In this document: positions 1 through 6,576 of the stretch, in pieces
How positions within the stretch are numbered: the first letter of the stretch is position 1
How the letters are laid out: the number at the start of each line of letters is the position of its first letter
From: Bacteroidaceae bacterium
Lineage (GTDB): Bacteria > Bacteroidota > Bacteroidia > Bacteroidales > Barnesiellaceae_A
Assembly: GCA_017561285.1 (NCBI GenBank)
Contig: JAFZDG010000342.1
Span: 1-12,433 of the forward strand
Direction of reading: 5' to 3'
Length of the DNA stretch: 12,433 nucleotides
The notes under the pieces: model-generated
The model's input: the letters and a program-made list of their open reading frames with translations, nothing else
What the model was told of the DNA's origin: nothing
Database searches by the model: none
Translations under genes and position numbers: made by a program

Positions 1-963
1 GTTCATTTCGCCGGCAATGTAGCAAGCAGGTGTACCACCGGGTACTGTAACGTTGTAGGTAAGTGTACCGGGAGCCTCTACTGTAGCTCTCCAAGCTTCA
101 ACAATATCATTTTCGCTCCATGTGCGGTTGGCTTTTTCGTCACCAGTGGCAAGGCACTCTACGTAGTCCCATGATTGAGCGCATACATACTTGTAAGGTG
201 TAGATTTTTTTATATCGTTGATGGTAACGGTGAAGCGATTGTCATCAACCTTATCCATTTTTGTAGCATTGGCAACATCCCAACCATTAAATTCGCCTAC
301 GATATAGCAAGCAGATGTACCGGCAGGAACAGTTACGTTGTAAACAAGTGTCTCGGGAGTTTCGGGCTCAGGAGCAACTCCGGGATCTACAACGGTAACA
401 TCGGTGCGACCTGATGTGCTGTTAAGACGGTAGAATGTAGTTTTGTTTACACCGGTTATATCGTTGGTTTGATTGCCGGCACCATCGTTGAAGATGATGT
501 TAATGGCCTTCTCGGGAGCTACAAAAGTGTGCTTCCAGTACTCAACAGTACCCACAGTCTCGGTTTGAGTCATTACCATACCGGGCCAAGTGCCAAGGTC
601 GGCACCTTCCCAAGCGTAGAGGTATGTAGTGCTATAAGCGGTAGCTTTCTCAAGGTAGATGGTAATGTTGCCTTCGGGTTTCTCTACGGGTGCGCTGGGC
701 TCATACACTTTGTTCCATTTGGCTACAACATCGTTCGAGTTGTAAGTGCGGTTTGACAATTCACCACCATTGGCATCTTTCTCAACATAGTCCCATCCGG
801 GTCCACTACAATATTTGTAGCCTTGACTTTCATTGGCACTTGCAATGTCGATGGTGTAGTGAGTTGCGTCAACTTTGGTCATCTCTTGGTGAGACCAACC
901 GTTCATATCGCCGGCAATGTAACAAGCGTTTGTTCCTGCGGGAACTGTTACATTGTAGGTCAA
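1..963 (-). repeat. Three direct repeats of a beta-rich module inside the secreted protein gene
   Basis: The module occurs at 715-963 (copy 1), 91-348 (copy 2) and 1-63 (copy 3, cut by the edge). Copies 1 and 2 are separated by the CBM26-like stretch at about 394-669, whereas copies 2 and 3 are nearly adjacent. The similarity is visible in DNA as well: the stretches at 1-60, 286-346 and 901-960 share most bases across the YNVTV...ACYI(A/V)G coding region. Copies 1 and 2 also align through WDYVE, NRT and the terminal Trp (residues 75-79, 89-91, 101 and 283-287, 297-299, 309). Confidence 0.8.
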
Positions 964-1017
964 TGCCATTGCACTGAGTGCAAACATGGCACAAAAGAAA
1001 AGTAGAATTTTTTTCAT
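1..1017 (-). CDS. Secreted repeat protein with starch-binding-like modules (partial, C-terminus beyond the left edge)
   Basis: The frame is open from ATG at 1017 to the window edge, giving 339 residues and no stop. Residues 1-18 (MKKILLFFCAMFALSAMA) form a signal peptide with an AMA cleavage site and no convincing lipobox, so export rather than lipidation is likely. Residues 19-101, 224-309 and 319 onward are copies of one module that begins YNVTVPAGT, continues ACYIAG-(D/E)-x-NGW and, in the two complete copies, has YKY, WDYVE, NRT and a final Trp. The x-G-x-F/M-N-G-W core resembles the E-set, AMPK/CBM48-type glycogen-binding fold. Between copies 1 and 2, residues 117-208 (ITIYLEK, LYAWEG, GTWPG, FNDGAGNQTNDI) resemble a CBM26 starch-binding module. 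I infer binding of starch-like glycan at or outside the cell surface. The catalytic part or anchor, if any, would lie in the missing C-terminus. No sus-like neighbours are visible. Confidence 0.8.
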   Translation of the reverse strand, partial: MKKILLFFCAMFALSAMALTYNVTVPAGTNACYIAGDMNGWSHQEMTKVDATHYTIDIASANESQGYKYCSGPGWDYVEKDANGGELSNRTYNSNDVVAKWNKVYEPSAPVEKPEGNITIYLEKATAYSTTYLYAWEGADLGTWPGMVMTQTETVGTVEYWKHTFVAPEKAINIIFNDGAGNQTNDITGVNKTTFYRLNSTSGRTDVTVVDPGVAPEPETPETLVYNVTVPAGTSACYIVGEFNGWDVANATKMDKVDDNRFTVTINDIKKSTPYKYVCAQSWDYVECLATGDEKANRTWSENDIVEAWRATVEAPGTLTYNVTVPGGTPACYIAGEMN

Positions 1018-1053
1018 TTTGTTGATATTTTGTAGTTTATGGTTTATCTTCTA

Positions 1054-1061
1054 CGAAGGTA
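1054..1061 (-). promoter_or_regulatory. Candidate promoter -7 box for the secreted repeat protein
   Basis: The minus-strand octamer TACCTTCG matches the Bacteroidetes -7 consensus TAnnTTTG at all but one position. It would start transcription about 30-35 bases before the ATG at 1017. I see no matching TTTG at the -33 position, so support is moderate. Confidence 0.35.
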
Positions 1062-1106
1062 AGGATTTATAAATCTTTCTATATCCTGTGTAATTTGATA
1101 TGAAAC

Positions 1107-1133
1107 AAAAAAATACCGCAAACGTTTGCGGTA
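1107..1133 (-). terminator. Rho-independent terminator after the PhnP-like gene
   Basis: Bases 1114-1133 form a perfect 20-base palindrome, TACCGCAAACGTTTGCGGTA, followed on the minus strand by seven T (plus-strand A at 1107-1113). It begins about 35 bases past the stop of the PhnP-like gene and would fold as an 8 bp stem with an ACGT loop. The core GCAAACGTTTGC also looks like a LacI/PurR-family operator, which is an alternative reading given the downstream secreted-protein gene. Confidence 0.75.
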
Positions 1134-1168
1134 CTGATGGAAGTATTCCTTGTTGAGACAATAAAGAC

Positions 1169-1933
1169 TTATTGAAAATCGAGGACAAGTCCATCGTATG
1201 CAAACTTTACATTAGGCGGTAGTTGTTTTGACACCTCGGCGTGTAATCCCATATCGTGCGACATATGTATCAAATAGGCGCGCCGGGGCGACAGTTTTTC
1301 TATTACCGATAGTGCCGTAGAGAGGGTTTGATGTGAGATATGCTCGGTGTGTCGGAGAGCATTGATAATGAGTAGGTCGAGGTCTTGAAGTTGTTCGATT
1401 GTCTCCTCCGGCATGGTGAGGCAGTCGGTTATATATGCCATACGTCCTATACGGTAGCCTACGATGGGCAGGTTGTAGTGCATAACGCGCAGTGGTGTAA
1501 TCTCTATGCCGTTGATGGTAAATGGTTGTGCCGGAGAGATGATGTGTGTGTCGAAGCGAGGGATACCGGGGTATGGATTTTCCATAAAGCAGTAGGGCAG
1601 TCGGGTGCGAACATCGTTGAGAACGCGCTCTTCGGCATATAGTTGTAGCGGGTGATAGGTGCAGTAAGGGCGCAGGTCGTCAAGACCACCCATGTGGTCG
1701 GCATGGCCATGGGTGAGCAGTAGTGCATCTATATGGTCAATACCGGCTCGCATAGCCTGATAGCGAAAGTCGGGCGAACAGTCTATGAGAATGTGTGTGT
1801 TGTCAAATTTCAATATCGATGAGCAGCGCAGCCGCTTGTCGTGTATATCGTTGCTACGACACACCTCGCAGTTACATAGCGGTTGTGGTACGCCGGTAGA
1901 GGTGCCTGTTCCCAAAAATTCAATCTGTGCCAT
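1169..1933 (-). CDS. PhnP-like metallo-beta-lactamase-fold phosphodiesterase
   Basis: This 254-residue cytosolic protein belongs to the MBL-fold superfamily, PhnP / phosphoribosyl cyclic phosphodiesterase group. The N-terminal TGTSTGVP at residues 9-16 and THGHADH at 74-80 are the family signature. Further metal ligands appear as H152, D170 and H223. Cys20, Cys22 and Cys25 (CNCEVC), together with His226, match the structural zinc site known from E. coli PhnP (Cys21, Cys23, Cys26, His225). The fold and the metal chemistry are therefore well supported. The substrate is not: no phn genes for C-P lyase are nearby, and the gene follows murB with a 48-base gap as the last gene of its unit. A role on a cyclic nucleotide-like or ribose cyclic phosphate is a reasonable inference. 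The start at 1933 gives the expected MAQIEFLGTG opening. Confidence 0.9.
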   Translation of the reverse strand: MAQIEFLGTGTSTGVPQPLCNCEVCRSNDIHDKRLRCSSILKFDNTHILIDCSPDFRYQAMRAGIDHIDALLLTHGHADHMGGLDDLRPYCTYHPLQLYAEERVLNDVRTRLPYCFMENPYPGIPRFDTHIISPAQPFTINGIEITPLRVMHYNLPIVGYRIGRMAYITDCLTMPEETIEQLQDLDLLIINALRHTEHISHQTLSTALSVIEKLSPRRAYLIHMSHDMGLHAEVSKQLPPNVKFAYDGLVLDFQ

Positions 1934-1981
1934 TGTTTCCTATACTTGTGATAAAATTAATCTTTGTTGCTGTGTACTGTC

Positions 1982-2986
1982 TCAATAAATGTAATTGACC
2001 TCAGGCGTAATGATAATACCAAAATTCTCAAATACCGAGAATGCTATATCTTGAGCAAGTTGTACGACATGGCCGGGTTTGGCATTGCCTGTGTTGACAA
2101 TAACAAGGGGTTGTTTTTCATAAACCATTGCACCGCCCAAGCTTTTTCCTTTCCATTCGAGATGGTCTATAAGCCATGCAGCCGGCACTTTGACGTGTTG
2201 TTCATCTACTTCAAAGCAGGGCATATTGGGGTGCTGTTCCAGCAGTTTGTTGTAGTGCTCACGCGCAATTACCGGATTGACAAAGAAACTGCCGGCACTG
2301 CCCAATTCGCAGGGTTCGGGTAGTTTGCTGCGGCGTATAGCAATAACCGCATCGCGCACGCTTTGTAGAGAAGGGGTATCGCCAACCATCTGGCAGAGGT
2401 TGCCATAGTCGAGGGTATATTGAGGCGTGGTACTCAGTCGGAAAGTAACGGCAGTTACGATATATTTGCCCTTCCAATCTTTCTTAAAATGGCTTGTGCG
2501 GTAGCCATATCCGCATTCGGTAGCTTTTATAATATGCTCTTCGAGGGTGTGGGTGTCGAGTACTGTCACCGATTCTATTATATCGCACGCCTCTACGCCA
2601 TAGGCTCCCACGTTTTGAACAGCACTTGCGCCCACTGTGCCGGGAATGTATGACAGATTTTCCAATCCATACCATCCTTGTGCTACGCAATGTGCTACAA
2701 ATTCGTCCCATATCCAACCGCTGCCGGCTTGTACGAGTATTTCGTTCTCTCCTCTTGCGATGCTATTGATAGAGGTCATTGTAGAGTGTAGCAAGAGTCC
2801 TTCGTAGTTTCTTACAAACAATAAGTTACTACCTTCTCCAATAGGCATATAAGCAAGGTCGTTGGCTTGCGCATAACGTAACATCTCGCGTAACTCTTCT
2901 ATAGAGTCGTAGTCGCCCCACGCCCGGGCTTGGGTTGCAATGCCAAACGTGTGGCGTTGTGTTATATCAATATTTTCTTGTATCAT
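1982..2986 (-). CDS. murB: UDP-N-acetylenolpyruvoylglucosamine reductase MurB (type I)
   Basis: MurB reduces UDP-GlcNAc-enolpyruvate to UDP-N-acetylmuramate with NADPH and FAD, the second committed cytosolic step of peptidoglycan synthesis. At 334 residues it is the length of the E. coli type I enzyme. Visible landmarks are the FAD-binding PIGEGSNLLF (residues 48-57), IPGTVGASAVQNVGAYG (114-130), GYRTS with Arg163, the GSAGSFFVNP motif containing the catalytic Ser233, and the C-terminal PEVNYI with Glu329, equivalent to E. coli Glu325. It starts 26 bases after the lipoprotein gene stop and ends 48 bases before the PhnP-like gene, so the three are probably cotranscribed. All key residues are present and nothing is odd. 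Confidence 0.97.
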   Translation of the reverse strand: MIQENIDITQRHTFGIATQARAWGDYDSIEELREMLRYAQANDLAYMPIGEGSNLLFVRNYEGLLLHSTMTSINSIARGENEILVQAGSGWIWDEFVAHCVAQGWYGLENLSYIPGTVGASAVQNVGAYGVEACDIIESVTVLDTHTLEEHIIKATECGYGYRTSHFKKDWKGKYIVTAVTFRLSTTPQYTLDYGNLCQMVGDTPSLQSVRDAVIAIRRSKLPEPCELGSAGSFFVNPVIAREHYNKLLEQHPNMPCFEVDEQHVKVPAAWLIDHLEWKGKSLGGAMVYEKQPLVIVNTGNAKPGHVVQLAQDIAFSVFENFGIIITPEVNYIY

Positions 2987-3012
2987 AGTACTTGTTGTGT
3001 CGGGATGTTTTT

Positions 3013-3954
3013 TTATTGTCTGAAATCTTCCAAAATACCATCTGAGAAGAAGAGGTATGCGCCACTATTGTAGAGCCATTGCTCTTTCACTCCGTTGTAA
3101 GTGGGTATTTTGTTTATTTCAGATGGCAGTCCTATCGATAGGCGACATTCGCTCTTGGTCATACCTTTGAGTAGTCGGCTTTCAGTAATAGCAGTCCACA
3201 CTTCGTCACTTATTTCGCTATGTGCATTACGCGGGTTCTCGTATGAGAAGAGTCGGTCGAAGGTGAGCATTTGTGTGTATGATGAGCTTTTGGTTGTAAT
3301 GTAAACCTGGGCCTCTATACCTTTGCTGTCGACAAAGCGAATGGCAAGAGGCAGTACGTTGTTGCCGGGTTCTACAGCAGTTATAGTTATGGGCACAAGG
3401 TGACGACCTTGTATTACTTCGCCTTGCAGATTGTACCAATGATTGGTGCAGATATAGAGCTGTTTACCCACAAAAAGCGAGCGAGCCATAGCAACATCGT
3501 CCATATCTATAAGCGAGGGTATGAGCGGTAGGTAGTTGGTCTCTTTAATCTCATCAATACTCTTTCCTGTATAGTATGAATATAAGTGACCGTTGCATTC
3601 GTAGAGTAGATACACGACCGCCTTGTCGCCGTACAGGTTCTCCTCGCGATAGCCTTTATAGAAAAATATCTTGCCTTTCAATCCGCTTTGAGCCAGGGGA
3701 GCATCATCTTCGGGACGTAGCATAGGCGATAGAGCATCTTCAATAGATGTGAATGCTTTCCCATCGAGCCATGTGTGGCAACCTTTGTGGCTGAAGTTGT
3801 TGTCAATGACCAACTCTTCAATAGTTGGTTGGTACAGCTCTTCTTTCTCAACCTTGATGCGTGGAGTTGATTCGGTTGCTGTGTAGCAACCGGTAAAAAT
3901 AGCTGTGACAGCTATCGATAGGTATGCGATAAAATGAATTATACTCTGTTTCAT
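3013..3954 (-). CDS. Putative lipoprotein with BamE/SmpA-like C-terminal region
   Basis: I do not recognise a named family for the whole 313-residue protein. From the ATG at 3954 it begins with MKQS, then a hydrophobic stretch and FTGC, a plausible lipobox with the lipidated Cys at residue 23. This favours 3954 over the in-frame ATG at 3993, which would put 13 extra residues, including HYFC, before the signal sequence. The body is beta-rich with many aromatic residues (FFYKGY, VVYLLYECNGHLYSYYTG). The C-terminal 50 residues (about 260-313) have KGMTKSECRLSIGLP, then EQWLY and YLFFSDGILEDF, the pattern of SmpA/OmlA/BamE-type domains (GMT-K-x-E...G-x-P, then a W/Y strand and a strand ending in G-x-L). 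An envelope location is well supported, but the function is unknown. It is the first gene of the murB unit. Confidence 0.8.
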   Translation of the reverse strand: MKQSIIHFIAYLSIAVTAIFTGCYTATESTPRIKVEKEELYQPTIEELVIDNNFSHKGCHTWLDGKAFTSIEDALSPMLRPEDDAPLAQSGLKGKIFFYKGYREENLYGDKAVVYLLYECNGHLYSYYTGKSIDEIKETNYLPLIPSLIDMDDVAMARSLFVGKQLYICTNHWYNLQGEVIQGRHLVPITITAVEPGNNVLPLAIRFVDSKGIEAQVYITTKSSSYTQMLTFDRLFSYENPRNAHSEISDEVWTAITESRLLKGMTKSECRLSIGLPSEINKIPTYNGVKEQWLYNSGAYLFFSDGILEDFRQ

Positions 3955-3958
3955 TCTA

Positions 3959-3966
3959 CAAAAGTA
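3959..3966 (-). promoter_or_regulatory. Candidate -7 promoter box immediately upstream of the lipoprotein gene
   Basis: The minus strand reads TACTTTTG, a perfect TAnnTTTG match, only four bases before the ATG at 3954. If used, the transcript would have almost no leader. No TTTG is seen at the -33 position, so this may be a chance match. Confidence 0.35.
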
Positions 3967-4082
3967 GTGAAATATTTTCAATCGATAGGTCAATATACTT
4001 TAAAGTTTGGGGCGATAGATTTTGTTGAGAAATAAAATAATATTTATGTCAAACCTTTTTGTTGTGTAAATGTTATAATATC

Positions 4083-4157
4083 GAACAGCAGTTGAAGGAG
4101 GGCAAGTTGATGCAGCCTGATAGAGATGAGGCGATGTTTCTCGAAGTTCTTTTTTAA
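4083..4157 (+). pseudogene. Possible coding remnant (24 codons plus stop)
   Basis: In one plus-strand frame this stretch reads as charged, protein-like sequence including EGKLMQPDRDEAMF before TAA at 4155-4157. No proper start or upstream domain is visible: the frame continues upstream into AT-rich, low-complexity codons. It may be the decayed end of a lost gene or a chance frame. I do not recognise a family. Confidence 0.2.
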
Positions 4158-4292
4158 GACTGATGTTTGCTTGACGAAGGCACTACAATGCAATAATGAT
4201 ATTCTTGTTTTTTGTGTGTTTCATTGGTATTATTGTTCTTATCTTACCTTGTAGGGTTTTGATAAGATTCCTCTTTCTTGTTTTTGATACAG

Positions 4293-4323
4293 AAAAAGCT
4301 GCATCGTGACGATGCGGCTTTTT
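4293..4323. terminator. Hairpin with T-tracts on both strands
   Basis: AAAAAGCTGCATCG, a TGA loop and CGATGCGGCTTTTT form a 14 bp stem with one G:U pair in the plus-strand RNA. T-runs follow the stem in both directions. As minus-strand RNA the G:U becomes an A:C mismatch, so the plus-strand form is slightly better. It sits beyond the mutB terminator and could be a back-up terminator for mutB or the terminator of an unrecognised plus-strand transcript. Confidence 0.6.
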
Positions 4324-4349
4324 CGTTTATATATATAATATATGTGTAT

Positions 4350-4382
4350 AAAAAAGATGGATGCCTTGCGAGGCATCCATCT
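4350..4382 (-). terminator. Rho-independent terminator of mutA-mutB
   Basis: A perfect 12 bp stem (AGATGGATGCCT paired with AGGCATCCATCT, at 4355-4382) with a four-base loop is followed by a T-run on the minus strand (plus-strand A at 4350-4355). It lies about 28 bases past the mutB stop, where a terminator is expected. Confidence 0.9.
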
Positions 4383-4409
4383 CATTATAACCGAATAACG
4401 GCTGTGTTA

Positions 4410-6554
4410 TTATTCTTCGCCCAAGAGGATTTCGAGGATTTGCCAAGCCGAACGAGATACGGGAGAACCCGGACCAAAGATGGCTGCAACACCTGCTTGA
4501 TAGAGGAAGTCGTAGTCTTGTGCGGGAATTACACCACCGGCAATAACGATGATGTCTTCGCGACCAAGTTTCTTCAACTCTTCAATAACTTGGGGAACGA
4601 GAGTTTTGTGACCGGCAGCAAGTGACGATACACCGAGTACGTGAACGTCGTTCTCTACTGCTTGACGAGCAGCCTCGGCGGGAGTTTGGAACAAGGGTCC
4701 CATATCAACGTCGAAACCACAGTCTGCGTAACCTGTTGCACAAACTTTGGCACCACGGTCGTGACCGTCTTGTCCCATTTTGGCAATCATGATACGAGGT
4801 TGACGACCTTCGCGTTTAGCGAATTGCTCGCACAACTCGGTAGCTTTCTTGAAGTCGTCGCTTTGTTTGTTTTCTGAAGAATACACGCCTGAAATAGTTC
4901 TAATTACTGCTTTATAGCGACCTGCAATCTTCTCGCAAGCGTCAGAAATTTCGCCCAATGTAGCACGTACTTGAGCAGCCTTAACTGCGAGGTCGAGCAA
5001 GTTGCCTTCTTTGGTCTCAACACACTTAGTGATAGCTTCGAGGGCAGCTTGTACAGCAGCCTCATCACGTTTGCCCTTCAAATCTACGATGCGAGCAACT
5101 TGTGACTCACGAACGGCAGTGTTATCGATTTCGAGGATATCGATGGGAGCCTCTTTGGCAAGACGATATTTGTTAACACCCACGATAGTTTGTTTGCCCG
5201 AGTCGATGCGAGCTTGAGTGCGAGCAGCAGCCTCTTCGATGCGAAGTTTAGGAATACCGGTTTCGATAGCCTTGGCCATACCACCCAATTTCTCGATTTC
5301 TTGGATGTGCTCCCATGCTTTGTGAGCCAACTCGTTGGTCAACCACTCTACATAGTAAGAACCTGCCCAGGGGTCAATCTCCTTAGTGATGTAAGTCTCT
5401 TCTTGGATGTAGATTTGAGTGTTACGAGCAATACGAGCCGAGAAGTCGGTGGGAAGTGCGATAGCCTCGTCAAGAGCGTTGGTGTGCAACGATTGAGTGT
5501 GACCAAGAGCAGCACCCATAGCCTCGATACAAGTACGACCTACGTTGTTGAAGGGATCTTGCTCGGTGAGTGACCAACCAGAAGTTTGTGAGTGAGTACG
5601 CAATGCAAGTGATTTGGGGTTCTTGGGATTGAATTGTTTTACAATCTTAGCCCACAACATACGAGCAGCACGCATCTTAGCTACCTCCATAAAGAAGTTC
5701 ATACCAATAGCCCAGAAGAACGACAAGCGAGGAGCAAAAGCATCGATGTCCATACCGGCGTTTACACCTGCGCGGAGGTACTCAAGACCATCGGCGAGGG
5801 TATAAGCAAGCTCGATATCGGCAGTTGCACCGGCCTCTTGCATGTGGTAACCCGAGATAGAGATTGAGTTGAACTTGGGCATATTTTGAGAAGTGTACTC
5901 AAAGATGTCGGCGATAATACGCATTGAGAATTCAGGCGGGTAGATATAAGTGTTACGCACCATAAACTCTTTCAAGATATCGTTTTGGATAGTACCGGCC
6001 ATCTCTTCGAGTTTGGCACCTTGCTCAAGACCTGCGTTGATGTAGAAAGCGAGCACAGGAAGTACAGCACCGTTCATAGTCATCGAAACCGACATCTTGT
6101 TCAAAGGAATACCATCGAAAAGAACTTTCATATCTTCGAGTGAGCAGATAGATACACCTGCTTTACCTACGTCACCCACTACGCGAGCGTGGTCGGCATC
6201 GTAACCGCGGTGTGTAGCAAGGTCAAATGCAACCGAAAGACCTTTTTGGCCCGATGCAAGGTTGCGGCGATAGAAGGCGTTAGACTCTTCGGCTGTCGAG
6301 AAACCTGCATATTGACGGATTGTCCAAGGACGTACGGCATACATGGCGCTATACGGACCACGAAGGAAAGGAGGAAGACCTGATACATAGTTCAAGTGCT
6401 CAAGTCCTTCGATATCTTCACGAGTATAAGTAGGCTTAACGGGGATAAGCTCGGGAGTAACCCATTTCTCTGCATCGTTGCAGGGTACCGAGCCGCAAGC
6501 CTTCTGGCCGAAAGCATCGGCCTTAATATCTATATTTTTAAAATTAGGTCTCAT
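4410..6554 (-). CDS. mutB: Methylmalonyl-CoA mutase large (catalytic) subunit
   Basis: MutB interconverts succinyl-CoA and (R)-methylmalonyl-CoA using adenosylcobalamin and pairs with MutA as a heterodimer. In Bacteroidales this step feeds propionate formation. The 714 residues have the expected order. The N-terminal substrate-binding TIM barrel includes MYAVRPWTIRQYAGF (71-85) and ISGYHMQEAGAT, where Tyr236-His237 match the active-site pair Tyr243-His244 of the Propionibacterium enzyme. The C-terminal cobalamin domain has DGHDRG at 596-601, with His598 the lower cobalt ligand, followed by the GVSSLAAGH and AGGVIPAQDYDFL segments. The start, MRPNFKNIDIK, lies 22 bases after the mutA stop, so translation from one mRNA is likely. 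No defect is visible. No epimerase or MeaB-type chaperone gene lies in the window. Confidence 0.98.
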   Translation of the reverse strand: MRPNFKNIDIKADAFGQKACGSVPCNDAEKWVTPELIPVKPTYTREDIEGLEHLNYVSGLPPFLRGPYSAMYAVRPWTIRQYAGFSTAEESNAFYRRNLASGQKGLSVAFDLATHRGYDADHARVVGDVGKAGVSICSLEDMKVLFDGIPLNKMSVSMTMNGAVLPVLAFYINAGLEQGAKLEEMAGTIQNDILKEFMVRNTYIYPPEFSMRIIADIFEYTSQNMPKFNSISISGYHMQEAGATADIELAYTLADGLEYLRAGVNAGMDIDAFAPRLSFFWAIGMNFFMEVAKMRAARMLWAKIVKQFNPKNPKSLALRTHSQTSGWSLTEQDPFNNVGRTCIEAMGAALGHTQSLHTNALDEAIALPTDFSARIARNTQIYIQEETYITKEIDPWAGSYYVEWLTNELAHKAWEHIQEIEKLGGMAKAIETGIPKLRIEEAAARTQARIDSGKQTIVGVNKYRLAKEAPIDILEIDNTAVRESQVARIVDLKGKRDEAAVQAALEAITKCVETKEGNLLDLAVKAAQVRATLGEISDACEKIAGRYKAVIRTISGVYSSENKQSDDFKKATELCEQFAKREGRQPRIMIAKMGQDGHDRGAKVCATGYADCGFDVDMGPLFQTPAEAARQAVENDVHVLGVSSLAAGHKTLVPQVIEELKKLGREDIIVIAGGVIPAQDYDFLYQAGVAAIFGPGSPVSRSAWQILEILLGEE

Positions 6555-6576
6555 CTTTTTTCTTTTTTACGATTGA

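Larger units (their letters stand above)
3994..4349. other. Intergenic region with no convincing gene
   Basis: This AT-rich stretch lies between the lipoprotein gene and the mutB terminator. It holds a coding-like fragment on the plus strand ending at a TAA at 4155-4157, and a hairpin at 4293-4323 listed separately. An imperfect dyad, CTTATC...GATAAG, lies around 4240-4266. I see no tRNA, no complete gene and no insertion-sequence ends. Confidence 0.6.

Noticed and set aside
469..756. Plus-strand open frames opposite the secreted repeat protein
   Set aside because: The minus-strand frame is open over the whole 1017 bases with a signal peptide and clear modules; the plus-strand frames have no recognisable content.
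1..963. CRISPR or satellite-type repeat array
   Set aside because: The repeats are irregularly spaced, diverged and in frame, and encode protein modules.
1169..1933. Naming the MBL-fold gene phnP
   Set aside because: The family match is good but no phosphonate genes are present, so the symbol would imply a pathway that is not supported.
3955..3993. Longer start of the lipoprotein at 3993
   Set aside because: It would bury the signal sequence behind 13 residues and overlap the candidate promoter box; the ATG at 3954 gives a normal lipoprotein signal.
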